Shown: positions 10,915-12,229 of the stretch, piece after piece
Layout: each line of letters begins with the position of its first letter
Numbering within the stretch: position 1 is the first letter of the stretch
Origin: an uncultured Ilumatobacter sp.
Lineage (GTDB): Bacteria; Actinomycetota; Acidimicrobiia; Acidimicrobiales; Ilumatobacteraceae
Reading direction: 5' to 3'
NCBI GenBank assembly: GCA_938049325.1
Contig: CALICC010000242.1
Location: 1-12,229, forward strand
Length of the DNA: 12,229 nt
Translations under genes and position numbers: made by a program
The notes under the pieces: generated by a model
What the model was told of the DNA's origin: nothing
Database searches by the model: none
The model's input: only the letters and a program-made list of their open reading frames with translations

Positions 10915-10933
10915 TCGGTTCTTACGTTCGGCT

Positions 10934-11001
10934 TCGAAGGTAGCACGAGCGACCGACGATCCACGGAAGATCTCGGAATTCGTGACGCGAACTCCATCGA
11001 C
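10934..11001 (+). pseudogene. Decayed copy of the amidohydrolase gene start (direct-repeat copy A)
   Basis: These 68 bases match 11861-11928 at 56 positions without gaps, at an offset of 927. The match covers the upstream region and the first 13 codons of the intact amidohydrolase gene. Here the start codon is ACG (10963-10965) instead of ATG, and the intact copy's TACTGT -10 is GACCGA. The frame still reads TEDLGIRDANSID against MEDLVIRDANLVD. After 11001 similarity fades, with at most a faint in-frame resemblance to about 11035. It is a non-functional relic of the gene start, now lying in the pyrR upstream region. Confidence 0.75.
10937..10942 (-). promoter_or_regulatory. Putative -10 box of the pyr operon promoter
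   Basis: TACCTT on the minus strand fits TAnnnT and is placed to start transcription near 10930, giving a leader of about 57 bases that just contains the PyrR hairpin. No good -35 is seen; TGGATC at 10958-10963 with a 15-base spacer is weak. The box lies inside the decayed repeat copy at 10934-11001. Confidence 0.35.
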
Positions 11002-11019
11002 TCGGGAAGCCGGCCCGAG
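11001..11019 (-). terminator. Possible hairpin terminator of the lipoprotein gene
   Basis: CTCGGG (11019-11014) pairs perfectly with CCCGAG (11006-11001) around a seven-base loop, 27 bases after the lipoprotein stop and before the pyr promoter. No U-run follows, so it is only a candidate; U-less terminators are proposed in actinobacteria. Confidence 0.35.
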
Positions 11020-11045
11020 CAACCACCGGTCGCGGTCCGACTGCG

Positions 11046-11723
11046 TCAGCCTTCACCGACGATGTCGATACCGAGGTCAGCACACGTCTCGATCATCGTG
11101 CCGGTGAGTTCCTCGGCCTCCGGGTTGCCGATCAGATCGTTGCAGACTTGCTCCGTGGTCAGATCATCCCCGTCGCCCTCGGTCACATCGGCGGCAGCTT
11201 CGTCGGCGTCGGGATCAGCGGTGGTCACGACACCATCGCCCAGGGCATCCAGCGTCTCGGCGGAGGCAATCTGTTGTGCAAGGGCCTCGCTGACGAGACC
11301 GGTCGCCGCTGTGCCGCTCGCGGTCTGGATCTGCTGGATGAAGCCAAATGTCTGGCCGCCGTACAGTCCGTCGATGGCGATTGTCGGGAAGAGCGACTCG
11401 AGGTCGCGCTGCAACGTCTCGACCAGCACGCCGCTATCACACGGCTTGAGCGGGTACCCGGTCTCGGCCACGTACTCGGCGCACGGAACGGCCGGAATGT
11501 CGGCGACGTCGACCGGTTCCTCGACGGCTGGGGCCTCGGTGACCGGGGCCGCGACGGTCGTGGGTGCAGCGGAAGCTGGTGCCTCGACCCCTTCGGTGGC
11601 GGGCGTGCTGCTCGCTGCCTCCTCACCGTCCGACGACCCACCGCAGCTGACAGCGAGCACGGCAAGCGCTGCGATTCCGGCCGCACGCCGGACCATGTTC
11701 GAACGATTCTGCTGGTTCACCAT
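11046..11723 (-). CDS. Secreted lipoprotein with a peptidoglycan-binding-like domain
   Basis: From the ATG at 11723 this is a 225-residue exported protein. The N terminus is a lipoprotein signal: basic residues (R7, R12, R13), a hydrophobic core AAGIAALAVLAVS, and a lipobox ending at C27 (AVSC). A low-complexity Ala/Pro/Thr/Glu linker follows (about 34-75), probably spanning the cell wall. Residues 95-152 resemble the PG_binding_1 domain: CDSGVLVETLQRDL, then AIDGLYGGQTFGFIQQIQ, then TGLVSEALAQQI, i.e. the usual DG-x-(F/Y)-G-x-x-T core. An acidic stretch (168-188) leads to a short C-terminal helical tail. Four cysteines (81, 95, 194, 214) could form disulfides outside the cell. The start is supported by GAGGGG just upstream and by the signal peptide; the longer frame back to 11873 would bury the signal behind an Arg/Cys-rich leader. 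It is divergent from the amidohydrolase and upstream of, but separated from, pyrR. The exact role is unknown. Confidence 0.85.
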   Translation of the reverse strand: MVNQQNRSNMVRRAAGIAALAVLAVSCGGSSDGEEAASSTPATEGVEAPASAAPTTVAAPVTEAPAVEEPVDVADIPAVPCAEYVAETGYPLKPCDSGVLVETLQRDLESLFPTIAIDGLYGGQTFGFIQQIQTASGTAATGLVSEALAQQIASAETLDALGDGVVTTADPDADEAAADVTEGDGDDLTTEQVCNDLIGNPEAEELTGTMIETCADLGIDIVGEG

Positions 11724-11778
11724 GATCCCCTCGCCGGACGACGCCTCCGTTCGCCCCGCACCACTCTGGCTCAGATCG

Positions 11779-11797
11779 CGACACGAATTTCGACACG
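11779..11797. repeat. Short direct repeat in the divergent intergenic region
   Basis: CGACACG occurs at 11779-11785 and again at 11791-11797, 12 bases apart, so about one helical turn. It lies 56-74 bases upstream of the lipoprotein start. It may be an operator half-site pair, but no known regulator motif is matched. Confidence 0.45.
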
Positions 11798-11799
11798 GA

Positions 11800-11824
11800 G
11801 CACTCAGACCTCTTTCGTGAGTGC
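11800..11824. promoter_or_regulatory. Inverted repeat, candidate operator
   Basis: GCACTCA (11800-11806) and TGAGTGC (11818-11824) are perfect seven-base arms around an 11-base centre, midway between the divergent lipoprotein and amidohydrolase starts. The arrangement suits a dimeric repressor or an RNA hairpin in the lipoprotein leader. The regulator is unknown. Confidence 0.4.
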
Positions 11825-11860
11825 AGGCGCGCCGAGTGCGACACGCCCGGTCTGGCCGAG

Positions 11861-11928
11861 TCGAAGGAGGCACGAGCTACTGTCGATCCATGGAAGATCT
11901 CGTAATTCGTGACGCAAATCTCGTCGAC
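11861..11928 (+). repeat. Intact direct-repeat copy B (amidohydrolase start region)
   Basis: This is the counterpart of the decayed copy at 10934-11001. It spans 29 bases before the ATG and the first 13 codons of the amidohydrolase gene. Together the two copies bracket the lipoprotein gene. Confidence 0.75.
11878..11883 (+). promoter_or_regulatory. Putative -10 for a leaderless amidohydrolase transcript
   Basis: TACTGT fits TAnnnT and ends six bases before the ATG at 11890, the spacing expected if transcription starts at the start codon itself. The only Shine-Dalgarno-like sequence, AAGGAGG at 11864-11870, is 19 bases from the ATG and too far to serve it, which favours a leaderless mRNA. No clear -35 is seen. 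Confidence 0.4.
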
Positions 11929-12229
11929 GGCAGCGGCGATCCCGCGCGCCTCGCTGATGTCGCCGTCAGCAACGGCGTGGTCACCGCGGTCACCGAGCCC
12001 GGAGCGGCCGGTTCGGCCACTCGCGCGGTCGAAGCCGAGGGGCGTCTCGTGACTCCTGGTTGGGTCGACGTGCACACGCACTACGACGCCCAGGCTTCAT
12101 GGGACCCGTACCTCACGCCGTCGTCGTGGCACGGCGTGACGTCGGTCGTGATGGGCAACTGCGGGGTCGGGTTCGCACCGGCGGCTCCCGACCGTCACGA
12201 GTGGCTGATCGAGATGATGGAAGGCGTCG
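11890..12229 (+). CDS. Amidohydrolase, N-acyl-D-amino-acid deacylase family (5' part)
   Basis: Only the first 113 codons are in the window; the gene runs off the end. The start MEDLVIRDANLVDGSG is the typical first beta strand of D-aminoacylase/amidohydrolase proteins. It is followed by the composite-domain strand ADVAVSNGVV, then TPGWVDVHTHYDAQASWDP (55-73) with the metal-binding H62-x-H64 pair. SSWHGVTSVVMGNCGVGFAPA (78-98) follows; its C91 corresponds to the metal-binding cysteine of D-aminoacylases. Such enzymes hydrolyse N-acylated D-amino acids or related amides; the true substrate cannot be read from this part. The ATG at 11890 is the only usual start codon in frame near the first strand. 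The first codons are duplicated in decayed form at 10963-11001. Confidence 0.9.
   Translation, partial: MEDLVIRDANLVDGSGDPARLADVAVSNGVVTAVTEPGAAGSATRAVEAEGRLVTPGWVDVHTHYDAQASWDPYLTPSSWHGVTSVVMGNCGVGFAPAAPDRHEWLIEMMEGV

Noticed and set aside
10801..11820. 339-codon plus-strand frame crossing the pyr leader and lipoprotein gene
   Set aside because: It runs through the PyrR hairpin and antisense to the lipoprotein. Its only meaningful part is the dead TEDLGIRDANSID relic, which is reported separately.

Overview
The window is high-GC DNA, dense with genes, and looks chromosomal. It most likely comes from an actinobacterium, probably the Acidimicrobiia (Ilumatobacter-like). That placement is inferred from three things: the actinobacterial integration host factor MihF sitting between pyr genes and gmk, the DUF222/HNH (13E12-type) gene, and frequent GTG starts and TGA stops. 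No phage, transposase, CRISPR, tRNA or rRNA is visible.

Layout. Positions 156-1559 (+) encode a DUF222/HNH endonuclease-like protein with an odd repetitive tail, preceded by a plausible promoter. It converges on a long minus-strand operon read from about 10930 down to 1720: pyrR, pyrB, pyrC, carA, carB, pyrD, mihF, gmk. Most junctions are stop/start overlaps or gaps of 4-13 bases. The larger gaps are 52 bases before carA, which has its own near-perfect Shine-Dalgarno, and 40 bases before gmk. Upstream of the operon a minus-strand lipoprotein gene (11046-11723) is divergent from a plus-strand D-aminoacylase-family amidohydrolase that starts at 11890 and runs off the window.

How the genes work together. 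CarA/CarB make carbamoyl phosphate. PyrB, PyrC and PyrD carry it through carbamoyl aspartate and dihydroorotate to orotate. PyrR senses pyrimidine nucleotides. Gmk (GMP to GDP) and MihF (nucleoid/recombination factor) ride along, as in other actinobacteria. No pyrE, pyrF or pyrK is present, although PyrD looks like the class 1B type that normally pairs with PyrK. rpoZ, which usually follows gmk, is also absent.

Most notable signals. (1) The short leader before pyrR contains a complete PyrR-binding hairpin (10884-10914) whose 3' strand abuts the pyrR Shine-Dalgarno. No terminator is seen, so translational repression is the likely mechanism. (2) The first ~68 bases around the amidohydrolase start (11861-11928) recur in decayed form 927 bases away (10934-11001), where the start codon and putative -10 are destroyed. 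This is a relic direct repeat flanking the lipoprotein gene, and it overlaps the putative pyrR promoter.
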